64,000 nt of DNA from Ancrocorticia sp039812645 (GTDB lineage: Bacteria; Actinomycetota; Actinomycetes; Actinomycetales; Actinomycetaceae): assembly GCA_039812645.1 (NCBI GenBank), contig JBDIAV010000009.1:1-64000 (forward strand). The letters run 5' to 3'. This document shows positions 7,611-16,007 of this stretch, one piece after another. Positions within the stretch are counted from its first letter, which is position 1. Every line of letters begins with the position of its first letter. Position numbers and translations under genes: made by a program. A model generated the notes under the pieces. The model was not told the origin of the DNA. It did not search any database and saw only the letters and a program-made list of their open reading frames with translations.

Positions 7611-10600
7611 TCAACTGAGCAACATCCGCAGATCCTCGGCAGAAAGCTTTGCTCCCCCAACCACGGGTGCAGCGGAACGGTCGACAACTCCCGCATTAAC
7701 GGCGCCGGAATCCATGCTGCCACCAGCAGCACCAGCAGATACACCAGAAACACCGAAACCAGTGGCCGCGGCATCAGAACCGGCACCAGAACCAGCACCA
7801 GAACCAGCTGAAACCCCAGCCACGTCGTCACTTGCAAGAACCCCCGCGATCAGCTGCCGCTTGGAGTCCTGAAGTGCCAGCACCTTCTCCTCGATCGTGT
7901 TCTGCGAGACGAGCCGGTACACGTGCACGGCACGCGTCTGTCCGATGCGATGCGTGCGGTCCACGGCCTGCTCCTCGACGGCCGGGTTCCACCACGGGTC
8001 GGTGATGACAACGTAGTCGGCCATCGTGAGATTGAGGCCCACTCCGCCAGCCTTGAGACTAATGAGGAACACCGGCGCGTCACCCTCGGCAAACCCCTCG
8101 ATAACAGCGCGGCGATTGGTGGTCGAGCCGTCAAGATAGGCATAGGCGATTCCCTCCTCCGCGAGCCGAGCGGCGATCGAACGCAAGTAACGTGTGAACT
8201 GGCTGAATACCAGCGTTCGGTGCCCTTCCTCGCTCGCTTCCTGCAACAGTGGAAGAAGCGTCTCCAACTTCGAGGACGGCGCCGTCGACCCCTCATCTAC
8301 CAACGCCGGGTCAATCGACAACTGCCGCAGGCGTGTCAGCGCGGACAACACTTCCACCCGGTTGTGGTCGAGGTCGTCAGCAAGGTGCAACACCCGCTGG
8401 CGTTCGCGCTGCAACTGCCTGTCGTACAAGCGCCGATGCGCGGGAGCCAGCTCAATCTCAATGATCTGCTCCTGCTTCTCCGGCAACTCAGACGCAACCG
8501 CCCGCTTCGTGCGGCGCAGCAGGAATGGCGCAATGCGACGGCGCAACAGCGCAAGAACCTGACCGGCGTCGCTCGCGCCCTTCTCTACCGGCTTTTGCAC
8601 GTTCTCACGGAACTGCTTCGCATTACCCAGCAGGCCCGGTGCAACCAGTGCAAACATCGCCCACAGCTCGCTGAGATTGTTCTCCATCGGGGTTCCGGTG
8701 ATCGCGTACACCACCGGCGCCCCAACCTTAACGAGCGAGCTAAACGTCTTCGACGCCGGATTCTTCGCCTGCTGCGCCTCATCCAACACCATGCCCACAG
8801 GCCGCAGCGCCGCGTAATCCTCGTACTCCAGCCGCAGCAACGTGTACGAGGTAATAAGAATGTCCACGTCGTGCGCGAGCGCGGCGAGTTCGGCCCCACG
8901 CCGCTTGCGGGTCGCGTCCACGGTGGCCACACGCAGTCCGGGTGTGAACTTGCGCGCCTCGGCAGCCCAGTTGGCGACGACAGACGTCGGGGCGACGACG
9001 AGCCACGGTCCGGTTGCTTGGCCGGTTGCGCGGTCGGTCGCCTGAACGGTTACCTCCGAGCCGAAGGAACGATTCGCAGCGCCAGAAGGCGCCACCGAGG
9101 CGGCACCACCGGACACCGCCAACGCAGCATCATCAGGCGACGCAAACCTACCCGCACCCGCATCCGCACCCGCATCCGCACCCGCACCCGCACCCGCACC
9201 CGATCGTGAACCAGAACGAGACGAATTCGCCGAGCGTCGAACCTCAGCCCCGGCCAAGGCGCTCTGTTCCCGCTCATCCTGAATCATGGCAAGGGTCTGG
9301 ACGGTTTTTCCGAGACCCATATCGTCGGCCAGTACCGCACCGAGCCCGGAGCGCCGCAGGCCCGCCAGCCACTCGAAACCCGTCTTCTGGTAAGGACGAA
9401 GCTTGGCGATGAGGCCGGAAGGGATCGGTGCAGGTTTCGGAGGGTCGATCACAGCGCGTTTCATGGCATCAAACCACGCGTTGGACGCGCTCTCCACCAC
9501 GTCGAGGGTCAACAAGTCTTCCCACCACGAGGTGCGCACGCGCGGCACTCGCAGCCCGGAACGCTTGCGGTCATTAAGAAGCCGCGCTTCAGCCAGGAGC
9601 TCGCGCAACCGTTTCAGCTCCGGAATATCAAGGCGCACATATTCGCCGGACGGAAGGAACAGCACCTCATCCTTACGTGTCAATGCTGTGAGCAGCACGG
9701 GCATGGGGATCTCGTGGTCTCCCACCTTCATCGTGACGTTAAGATCCAGCCAATCCCTGGTACCACCCTCGCCCAGGCCCACATCAAGCTGGACGGACGG
9801 CGTCGGTGCCGCATGGAACCGCAGAATCTCGCCAACTTCATCTACGGTGACACCCAGTTCCGCAAGCCGCGGGGCGACGTCGTCGACAAAACGCACCACG
9901 TCGATCCCCTGTAGTTCACAGTCCTGTCGGGGGAAGCGAGCGTTGGAGATGCCCCTGCTCAGGGCGAGGTCGCGCGCTGCCCACGATGCCGCCGGCGACT
10001 CATCAAGGGCCGTGGGAACCACGCTTAACACCGCGCCAACCTGCGCCAGCTGCATCGCTTCTTCGGCGAAGTTCCGTCGACTTTCGCGCGGATCTGGGAT
10101 CAACTGACGGCGCTTCTTCTGACGCACGTGCTCCTTACGCGCGCGCTCCGATTCGTTCTCCATCGCCTGAAGAATTGGCTGGAATTGTGAGAACTCCGGT
10201 CCCATTGTGGACAGTGTCGGCATCTTCGCGGGGAGCATCGAGCCGCCCGATCGCAGCACATCGAGCGCGGCGGAATCACGCCCCCACGACCAGTGCAGCA
10301 CTGCGCGCGGCGCCACTCCCGTTTTAACGCTGGGCGTTAACGCCATGGCAAGATGGAGAGTCGCGTCCTTGACGGGTGGCGGCACGTAACTCTCTCCAGG
10401 CGACGTCCATCCCACCCGTGAGATCAGAGGGAGGAGCTCCTCCTCAAAGCGCGCCCTATCCTCGGCGGGCACATGGACGCCGTCGCGTTGATTCGAGAGC
10501 CGCAACCAGTGCGACGCCACCGGGGCCTCGAGGCGAGCAAGCCGGATAGTCCCATCCTTGCGCCAAGCCAAACCATGGAAGGGGTGCCCGATCCGGACCG

Positions 10601-11618
10601 GGTCACTGCCCTCATCCAGGGCCGAGTGGAAGAGTTCGGCCTTGATCGTCAGGCCGTTTTTGTGGGAGGCAGGTTGCTCAGAAGAGCCAGGATGCTCGCG
10701 GGACTCGTGGTGGCTATGGGATTCCAACGGATCAAGCAGGTCGACACCCGTTGAGTCCTCACGAATAGTGACATCCGCACGTGCCGCCTCTGGCTCCAGC
10801 TCCACCGGCTCCCACGTCTTATTCTCAAGAAGCTGCACTCCCGAATCGACGATCTCACGTAGCGTCGGCCATAACGCCGCGCTACTAATATCCGAAATCC
10901 GGATCCACTGGCCATCGAAACCGTACGCCGCCGTCGACCCTTGTAGCGCCACAAGATCCAACAGCGCATTCGCCTGTCGGGGGTCCGCAGAATAGACGCC
11001 CGAATTGACGAGCTTCTTCCAGGTCACCTCCGTGGTGATCCACGCGGAGCGCCGCCCCGGGCTGACGGGCCGCATACGCACGCTACCCCTCGATCCCAAC
11101 TCCCAACGCCCCGAAGGCGAGAACATGGCGCGGCGAGGGGCGCCGTCGTCGAAACTATGTGGTTCCTCCAACTCCACCGCGAGCGCGATACGCAGGTACT
11201 CGTCGGTTTCGCCAAAGATGCTGTCGAGGGTTTCTTTCCATTCATCAGGACGACGACGAGGCGCGCCACCGTGTTGACGCGCCTCCAGTTCGAGGATGAG
11301 AAGGGAGACCGCATGCTTACAATTCCAGCCGACAGGGCAACTACACAGGCCGCGCATCTGCTTGACCACGCCGTTGCGGGACATCTGGAAATCGACCTCG
11401 ACCGAGTACGTTTCACCGCGGGCACCTCGTGAAACTCCTGACACCCAATTGGTGACGCGGCGGTCGCGCTGGCCGGGATACGGCTCTTTCGCGTCCGGGT
11501 TGGCGGGCTCCGAACGCACAATCATCGTGCGTCCTTCGCTAGCGTAGGTGGAGCCGCGCGTGAACGTGGGAGCACCAACGAGCCCCACTAATTCCACCGG
11601 TCCACGCATGACAGCCAT
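7611..11618 (-). CDS. SWIM zinc-finger SNF2-family DNA helicase with low-complexity inserts
   Basis: About 1335 residues. An N-terminal SWIM finger is visible (CSCPVGWNCKHA), then a long SNF2-associated region. The ATPase follows: LRPYQKTGFEWL, motif I DDMGLGKT, motif II in MVLDEAQQAKNPASK (DEAQ), ITGTPMENNLSELWAM, and the helicase C lobe with VFSQFTRYL, SLKAGGVGLNLTMADYV and DRTHRIGQ. Such proteins translocate on duplex DNA in repair or transcription. Two inserts are odd. A Gly/Ala/Asp/Ser-rich stretch of about 60-70 residues sits between motifs I and Ia, and a similar one lies between the last helicase motif and the conserved terminus KLSAEDLRMLLS. ATG 11618 was chosen; the frame could open a few codons upstream at TTG. 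Confidence 0.9.
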   Translation of the reverse strand: MAVMRGPVELVGLVGAPTFTRGSTYASEGRTMIVRSEPANPDAKEPYPGQRDRRVTNWVSGVSRGARGETYSVEVDFQMSRNGVVKQMRGLCSCPVGWNCKHAVSLLILELEARQHGGAPRRRPDEWKETLDSIFGETDEYLRIALAVELEEPHSFDDGAPRRAMFSPSGRWELGSRGSVRMRPVSPGRRSAWITTEVTWKKLVNSGVYSADPRQANALLDLVALQGSTAAYGFDGQWIRISDISSAALWPTLREIVDSGVQLLENKTWEPVELEPEAARADVTIREDSTGVDLLDPLESHSHHESREHPGSSEQPASHKNGLTIKAELFHSALDEGSDPVRIGHPFHGLAWRKDGTIRLARLEAPVASHWLRLSNQRDGVHVPAEDRARFEEELLPLISRVGWTSPGESYVPPPVKDATLHLAMALTPSVKTGVAPRAVLHWSWGRDSAALDVLRSGGSMLPAKMPTLSTMGPEFSQFQPILQAMENESERARKEHVRQKKRRQLIPDPRESRRNFAEEAMQLAQVGAVLSVVPTALDESPAASWAARDLALSRGISNARFPRQDCELQGIDVVRFVDDVAPRLAELGVTVDEVGEILRFHAAPTPSVQLDVGLGEGGTRDWLDLNVTMKVGDHEIPMPVLLTALTRKDEVLFLPSGEYVRLDIPELKRLRELLAEARLLNDRKRSGLRVPRVRTSWWEDLLTLDVVESASNAWFDAMKRAVIDPPKPAPIPSGLIAKLRPYQKTGFEWLAGLRRSGLGAVLADDMGLGKTVQTLAMIQDEREQSALAGAEVRRSANSSRSGSRSGAGAGAGADAGADAGAGRFASPDDAALAVSGGAASVAPSGAANRSFGSEVTVQATDRATGQATGPWLVVAPTSVVANWAAEARKFTPGLRVATVDATRKRRGAELAALAHDVDILITSYTLLRLEYEDYAALRPVGMVLDEAQQAKNPASKTFSSLVKVGAPVVYAITGTPMENNLSELWAMFALVAPGLLGNAKQFRENVQKPVEKGASDAGQVLALLRRRIAPFLLRRTKRAVASELPEKQEQIIEIELAPAHRRLYDRQLQRERQRVLHLADDLDHNRVEVLSALTRLRQLSIDPALVDEGSTAPSSKLETLLPLLQEASEEGHRTLVFSQFTRYLRSIAARLAEEGIAYAYLDGSTTNRRAVIEGFAEGDAPVFLISLKAGGVGLNLTMADYVVITDPWWNPAVEEQAVDRTHRIGQTRAVHVYRLVSQNTIEEKVLALQDSKRQLIAGVLASDDVAGVSAGSGAGSGAGSDAAATGFGVSGVSAGAAGGSMDSGAVNAGVVDRSAAPVVGGAKLSAEDLRMLLS
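9151..9204 (-). repeat. Hexanucleotide microsatellite inside the SNF2 gene
   Basis: Nine tandem units of CCCGCA or TCCGCA (plus strand, last unit diverged) encode alternating Gly-Ala/Asp-Ala in the insert between helicase motifs I and Ia. A second, less regular 12-base repeat (unit like GAACCAGCACCA) lies at about 7778-7810 in the C-terminal insert. Units are multiples of three, so copy changes would alter length without breaking the frame. Confidence 0.85.
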
Positions 11619-11997
11619 CGTACGCAAATGGCGGCTCTAGGTGCCAACCACCGGGACGAGATCATGCGCCCAGCCGAATAGATGGACGACCGATTGATGG
11701 CGGTATCTGTGAGCGGTCGTTTTCCTGGGGTCGAAGGAACATCTGGTTCCTGCGATCTGCTTCGTTGATCGTAGGAACCACGAAGTGCAGAGTTTGCACA
11801 CGACGCCTTGGCAAATATCGGCAACCTTGTGTATAAATCCTTCACCCGGTGGAACCTTGCGACATCGCACGAGCATCGTGGGGAGCACAGCCCTCAAGCC
11901 GCCAGCCGAATTCTCTCGCGCAGGTGCGAATGCCACCAGATAATGGAGGAAGCGGAACAGATCCAATCTCCGAATTCACAGCAGAAAGGTGGCCATC
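11619..11997. other. Divergent promoter region between SNF2 and DUF4342 genes
   Basis: No gene is supported. Arms TGGTTCCTGCGATC (11744-11757) and GATCGTAGGAACCA (11767-11780) pair with one G-T, enclosing nine bases. An alternative short stem, AGGAAC (11735-11740) with GTTCCT (11746-11751), competes for the left arm. Promoters for both flanking genes must lie here but none could be assigned with confidence. Confidence 0.5.
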
Positions 11998-12480
11998 ATG
12001 TCAGAACAGCCCAACCCCAATTCATCGCCCGAGGACAATGCCTGGGCACAGCCCGAGAACACGTCCCAGGGGGCATCCGCAAGCGGCTCAACGGACGCCG
12101 GCACCTCAGCGGGCGCAGGTTCCTCCACAGGCACCGAGTCCTCAGACTCCAACTCCTGGACCGAGCGCATCGAAGTCGCTTCCGAGCAGGTGATTGACAC
12201 CCTCAAGAAACTCATCTCAGAAGGCAACGTTCGCCGCGTGACACTTCGGAAGTCCAACGGCAAGAAACTCATTTCCGTCCCCATGACGGCAGGCGCCGCC
12301 ATTGGCGGAGTCGCAGTACTGGCTGCCCCCATGATCACAGCGATCGCCGCAGTCACCGCACTCGTCACCAAGGTGACTCTCGAAATCGAACGCACCGACG
12401 ATCCCGAGAATGCTAACTCCGAAGGCAGCGACTCTATCGTTCAGGCCGAGATCGTCCACGACGATCCCACAGATAAGTAG
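11998..12480 (+). CDS. DUF4342 domain protein
   Basis: A 160-residue protein. Its first 55 residues are a disordered Ser/Gly/Pro/Thr tail; residues about 55-140 are a DUF4342 domain: a helix ERIEVASEQVIDTLKKLISEGNV, then the RRVTLRKSNGKKLISVPM strand pair, then a hydrophobic Ala/Val-rich segment and the closing VTLEIER. The family's function is unknown; the hydrophobic part may be a membrane hairpin. I start at ATG 11998 because AGAAAGG lies eight bases upstream; an in-frame GTG nine bases earlier is the alternative. A perfect hairpin follows the gene. Confidence 0.75.
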   Translation: MSEQPNPNSSPEDNAWAQPENTSQGASASGSTDAGTSAGAGSSTGTESSDSNSWTERIEVASEQVIDTLKKLISEGNVRRVTLRKSNGKKLISVPMTAGAAIGGVAVLAAPMITAIAAVTALVTKVTLEIERTDDPENANSEGSDSIVQAEIVHDDPTDK

Positions 12481-12518
12481 CTTCCTGAGGAAGTGAAGCC
12501 TGCTCAATTTGAGCTCCT

Positions 12519-12548
12519 CAGTGGGCCCCGACTAGTCGGGGCCCACTG
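12519..12548 (+). terminator. Perfect 30-bp palindrome terminator
   Basis: The left arm CAGTGGGCCCCGACT is followed directly by its exact complement. It begins 38 bases after the DUF4342 stop and 22 bases before the convergent gdx stop, so it probably terminates both. The outer AGTGG/CCACT ends recur in the hairpins at 57811 and 59874. Confidence 0.75.
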
Positions 12549-12570
12549 CTCATTCTGCTGGAAACCTATG

Positions 12571-12891
12571 TCAGTGCGCGGTGAGCTTGAGTCCAATGAC
12601 GCAGGCAATCAGCCCGGCCAGCAAGAGCACGCGGATGACGCTCACGGGTTCGGCGCCTGTCGCCATCGCCCAGATAACAGTGGTGGCGGCTCCGATGGCC
12701 ACCCACACGGCATAGCCAGTCCCGACCGGAATTTCCTTGAGCGCCCACGCCAGGCCGCCCATCGAGATTACAACGGCGCCAATAAAAATAATGCTGGGAA
12801 CCAGTTTGGTGAATCCCTCGCTACGGGAAAGCGCCGTCGCCCATACCGCCTCGAACAAACCAGACACCGCTAAAACAACCCATGACAACAT
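12571..12891 (-). CDS. gdx: Guanidinium exporter of the small multidrug resistance family
   Basis: A 106-residue SMR protein with four membrane helices. Glu14 in the first helix (SGLFEAVWATAL) is the proton/substrate site, and GTGYAVWVAIGAATT matches the Gdx/SugE subgroup rather than EmrE. Gdx proteins swap protons for guanidinium as dual-topology dimers in the membrane. I chose ATG 12891 because GGAGG lies seven bases upstream and longer forms would include the riboswitch. The guanidine-II riboswitch just upstream supports the substrate directly and predicts induction by guanidine. Confidence 0.9.
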   Translation of the reverse strand: MLSWVVLAVSGLFEAVWATALSRSEGFTKLVPSIIFIGAVVISMGGLAWALKEIPVGTGYAVWVAIGAATTVIWAMATGAEPVSVIRVLLLAGLIACVIGLKLTAH

Positions 12892-12904
12892 ATGTGTACC
12901 TCCT

Positions 12905-12944
12905 GGGCCGTCCCGTCTGAGGTGCGCACTGCGGGTCGTCCCGC
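12905..12944 (-). promoter_or_regulatory. Guanidine-II (mini-ykkC) riboswitch
   Basis: On the minus strand there are two hairpins with ACGR loops: GCGGG-ACGA-CCCGC (12931-12944) and GGG-ACGG-CCC (12905-12914), separated by 16 bases. This paired ACGR architecture is the defining feature of the guanidine-II class. The second hairpin ends two bases before the AGGAGG ribosome site of gdx, which fits translational control: without guanidine the site would be occluded or in alternative pairing, with guanidine it would be freed. Motif and gene agree, so I consider the call strong. Confidence 0.9.
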
Positions 12945-12949
12945 TGTGG

Positions 12950-13011
12950 GGCTTCACTGATTGCTGCGGTCGTGCCAATCAGTCTGAACCTCAGCGCGAC
13001 CCCGTGAAGCC
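12950..13011. repeat. Nested inverted repeats upstream of the guanidine riboswitch
   Basis: Outer arms GGCTTCAC (12950-12957) and GTGAAGCC (13004-13011) enclose an inner pair ACTGATTG (12956-12963) and CAATCAGT (12976-12983), which share bases with the outer pair. It could be part of the gdx leader RNA or a protein site in its promoter. Confidence 0.45.
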
Positions 13012-13266
13012 TCAAATAGTTTCTCAACACCCTGGTCACGTGGCAAGCGGTGGTGGCGCGTCTGACATCCCAGACAAGAAGTGGGATATAGCGACCGCCA
13101 CACAGTCAGGCCGTCGCATGCACAACTACAAACGAAACATCAGCAGGTTCATCCAAGCCGCGCGAAACACAACTGGAGTGGAGTGCCGTCGTCGTCCGGT
13201 ACGTCGTCGCGCTAATCAGGCCAGCTTCACAGTCCAGCTGTCGCTGCTTCCCACTACGATAGATCC

Positions 13267-14241
13267 GTGAGCATTCCCAAGATTTTGCTGTATTACGTTT
13301 TCGCTCCGGTGGGAGACCCGGAAGCCGTGCGCCTGTGGCAGCGCGAGCTGTGCGAGTCGCTCGGGCTGCGCGGCCGCATCATTATCTCGAAGCACGGTAT
13401 CAACGGGACCGTGGGCGGTGAGCTGGAAGCTTGCAAGCAATACATCAAGCGGACAAAGGAATACGGGCCGTTTGCGCGACTGCCCGAGTTCGTCAAATGG
13501 AGCGATGGAACAGGATTTGCGGACGAGGCGCCACTGATACAACACGGGCAGAATCGCACGGTCCCGTGGAAGAAGATCGTTGATTTTCCGCGGCTGTCTG
13601 TCAAGGCCCGCGACGAGTTGGTTGCGTTCGGTGCGCCCGACGAGCTCAAGGTTGGGCCAGACGGCGTCATCGGCGGCGGCGTTCACCTCAGCCCGCAGCA
13701 GGTCAACGAGTTGGTTGAGGAACGCGGTGACGACGTCGTCTTTTTCGACGGACGCAATGCCTTCGAGGCCGCAATCGGTCGCTTCCGAGGAGCCATCGTC
13801 CCCGAAATCTCCACCACGCACGGCTTCATCGACGCCATCGAATCCGGCGAGTTAGACGGGATCAAGAACAAGGCCGTCGTTACTTACTGTACCGGCGGCG
13901 TGCGATGCGAAATCCTCTCGGCGCTCATGAAGGACCGCGGTTTCACCGAGGTCTACCAGATCGACGGCGGCATCGTGAAGTACGGCGAAGCTTTTGGCAA
14001 CGACGGCCTCTGGGATGGCTCACTCGCCATCTTTGACGGACGAGAGGCCATGGACTTCGCGCCCGAGGCCAAAGTGATTGGGCGATGCGGGGTGTGCGGG
14101 GCGTCGTCGTCGACGCTGGTCAACTGCGCCGATCCCAGCTGTCGGGCGCGCTTCGTGGTGTGTTCGAAACATGAAGATAGTGAGAAGTGCACCGAGCATG
14201 GCGGGCGTGTGGATGCCCGGCCGAGCGCGCTGGTTCACTGA
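13267..14241 (+). CDS. trhO: tRNA uridine(34) hydroxylase, rhodanese-type
   Basis: A 324-residue YceA/TrhO protein. The N-terminal domain (ILLYYVFAPVGDPEAV, then IIISKHGINGTVGGE) matches the family. The rhodanese domain has the loop VVTYCTGGVRCE with the catalytic Cys near residue 208. A C-terminal Cys-rich tail (GRCGVCGASSSTLVNCADPSC...VVCSKH) looks metal-binding. TrhO makes 5-hydroxyuridine at wobble position 34 of tRNAs in the cytosol, an oxygen-dependent first step to cmo5U or mo5U. It starts at GTG 13267 and appears monocistronic. Confidence 0.9.
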   Translation: MSIPKILLYYVFAPVGDPEAVRLWQRELCESLGLRGRIIISKHGINGTVGGELEACKQYIKRTKEYGPFARLPEFVKWSDGTGFADEAPLIQHGQNRTVPWKKIVDFPRLSVKARDELVAFGAPDELKVGPDGVIGGGVHLSPQQVNELVEERGDDVVFFDGRNAFEAAIGRFRGAIVPEISTTHGFIDAIESGELDGIKNKAVVTYCTGGVRCEILSALMKDRGFTEVYQIDGGIVKYGEAFGNDGLWDGSLAIFDGREAMDFAPEAKVIGRCGVCGASSSTLVNCADPSCRARFVVCSKHEDSEKCTEHGGRVDARPSALVH

Positions 14242-14249
14242 GGGTAGCG

Positions 14250-14333
14250 GTGATACGGAAGCCGGGTGACGTGATGTGGGAAGACCGAATTGCCCAGATT
14301 TTCGGCGTTATCTGGAATGACAAGGTGGCGTAA
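14250..14333 (+). CDS. Possible 27-residue leader peptide
   Basis: A GTG at 14250, five bases after GAGGG, opens a 27-codon frame whose TAA overlaps the ATG of the following membrane-protein gene (TAATG). It reads IRKPGDVMWEDRIAQIFGV. The overlap and ribosome site suggest a coupled small ORF, but there is no homology evidence and it may be chance. Confidence 0.22.
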   Translation: MIRKPGDVMWEDRIAQIFGVIWNDKVA

Positions 14334-15157
14334 TGCAGCTGATACAGGTTCTGGGGCCGACGATTCTCACGCTTATCATCGTGTCGTTAGCCGGGTGGAC
14401 GAGTGTGCGTGCACGGAAACATCCAAACCGTGCGAAGGCGAATCCAAATCGCACCCGGCTGCCTCGGTTCATCGTGTTCGTCGGCGCGCTTATTGGGCTG
14501 CTCGGATTGCCGACGCTGGCAACGGGGTTGTTGATGCCGGAGTCGGAGATCGGGCCGACAATCGCCGGCGCCTGCATGATCCTCGGCGGTGCCTTCTTCT
14601 TTTACCTGTACGCCAACTGGTTTGTTGATGTGGGCCCGGATCGGGTGACATTCCGCGGGATGGGCCGACGGGTGAAGACGATCTGGTATTCGCAGATCGT
14701 CAAGTATCGCATCGAAGATGCCAACGGGCGCCGCAGTCTTATGGTGAAAAGTTCCGACGGAACAGTTCTCAATCTCAACATCACGATGTTCGATGCGGAG
14801 CCTCTCCTGCAATACATTGCGTGGCTGGAGGAGCAGGCTCGGGCGCAGGCCGCGCGCGAGCAGCAACAACGCGGTGCATGGGGGCAGCAACCGATGCACC
14901 CAGTGCAGGAGAGTCAAAACGCTGACGAGCCGGGGACGCCGTCCCAGAAACCTGTGTTCATCGAAGGTGAGGTGGGGGCTGGCTCATCCAATGATGGACG
15001 CGATGGTGAGTGCGCAGGTGGTACGGAAACCGGCCAATCGGAGAGATGGGCTGCCGGGTATGGAAGCGATCATGGCTCGGACAACAGCCGATCAGGGATG
15101 GGAACGTGGCCGTCACGGCACAGCGACCCTCATGAAGGTCCGTTCTACTCGCGCTGA
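14333..15157 (+). CDS. Membrane protein with a PH-like domain
   Basis: A 274-residue protein. Residues about 5-25 form a first membrane helix, followed by a basic segment (RARKHPNRAKANPNRTR), then two further helices (FIVFVGALIGLLGLPTLATGLL and IAGACMILGGAFFFYLYAN). The next 85 residues (FVDVGPDRVTFRGMGRRVKTIWYSQIVKYRIEDANGRRSL) have the strand pattern of bacterial PH (bPH2-like) domains. The C-terminus is a disordered Gln/Gly/Ser-rich tail. This looks like the membrane-PH proteins common in actinobacteria, whose role is unknown. The small ORF just upstream may couple its translation. Confidence 0.6.
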   Translation: MQLIQVLGPTILTLIIVSLAGWTSVRARKHPNRAKANPNRTRLPRFIVFVGALIGLLGLPTLATGLLMPESEIGPTIAGACMILGGAFFFYLYANWFVDVGPDRVTFRGMGRRVKTIWYSQIVKYRIEDANGRRSLMVKSSDGTVLNLNITMFDAEPLLQYIAWLEEQARAQAAREQQQRGAWGQQPMHPVQESQNADEPGTPSQKPVFIEGEVGAGSSNDGRDGECAGGTETGQSERWAAGYGSDHGSDNSRSGMGTWPSRHSDPHEGPFYSR

Positions 15158-15337
15158 GCAGTGACACAACCAACCAATGTGCCCGAGTTGGATTCCTCTA
15201 TGGCCTCCACGGTGACATCCCTCGCCGTATAAGGCGCGGCTTGCCACTGAGAGGCCATTTAGAATTCGCGCCAGCCTACTCGCCGCGAGTACTGACCAAA
15301 GTCTCCAGATAATGCCACTCGGGTGCTATAGAACTGG

Positions 15338-15943
15338 CTACTCACCGCGAGCGCGAGCAATAAATCTCCGAATAAGCTCCGCATCCTTGACACCGCGCGC
15401 CGACTCCACACCGCTGGACACATCCACGCCCCACGGCTTGGCCACCGCGATGGCCTCGGCGACGTTGTCCGGGCTAAGGCCACCGGCCAACAGCCACTTT
15501 CCATCCGGACGCGAAGCAACAAGGGCACTAAGGTCCCACGTCTCTCCCCCACCAGCCTTTGGCGCATCAAGCAGGATGAGTTCCTCACCCTCCGCCCCCA
15601 CATGAAGGTCGGGATTCTTCTTGAGCGAGGTAGCCCTCCATACGCGGGGGAAATGCGAGGTAGCGTAGGCAAAGTCCTCGGCCGTGTAGTGGCCATGCAA
15701 CTGCAAAACCGAAACTCCGATCTCTTCGGCGAGCGTCACCGCCTCAGCTACCGGGGTGGTCGCGACAACCAGCACGGTATCCACACATGCGCAGCCAGCA
15801 GCGGCAACAACTTCTCGTGCCTCGTCCACTTCCAAATGCCGCGGGCTACCGGGCGCGTGCACCACACCGATAGCGTCGGCCCCGGCCTCAATAGCTACCG
15901 CAACCATCTCAGCGCTCTTCAGTCCGCATACCTTGACGTACAT
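15338..15943 (-). CDS. trpF: Phosphoribosylanthranilate isomerase
   Basis: A 201-residue TIM-barrel enzyme of normal length, catalysing the Amadori rearrangement of phosphoribosylanthranilate to CdRP in tryptophan synthesis. The N-terminal strand MYVKVCGLKSAEM carries the catalytic Cys; VLQLHGH and the catalytic Asp segment LLDAPKAGGG follow. The phosphate-binding LLAGGLSPDNV and WGVDVSSGVE segments close the barrel. A GGAGG lies four bases before ATG 15943. It stands alone, away from any other trp gene in the window, so it may be part of a dispersed pathway or serve salvage. Confidence 0.93.
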   Translation of the reverse strand: MYVKVCGLKSAEMVAVAIEAGADAIGVVHAPGSPRHLEVDEAREVVAAAGCACVDTVLVVATTPVAEAVTLAEEIGVSVLQLHGHYTAEDFAYATSHFPRVWRATSLKKNPDLHVGAEGEELILLDAPKAGGGETWDLSALVASRPDGKWLLAGGLSPDNVAEAIAVAKPWGVDVSSGVESARGVKDAELIRRFIARARGE

Positions 15944-16007
15944 GTTGCCTCCATCGTTCTCTTACGAACGTTCATCTCTCACAATGATCATCTATCCCCA
16001 ACATTCG

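Noticed and set aside
9151..9204. Tandem units as a CRISPR array
   Set aside because: Units are six bases with no spacers and are in frame inside the SNF2 gene; this is a coding microsatellite.
7923..9209. Long open frame opposite the SNF2 gene
   Set aside because: It is a high-GC shadow frame, Arg/His-rich without motifs, and antisense to conserved helicase motifs.
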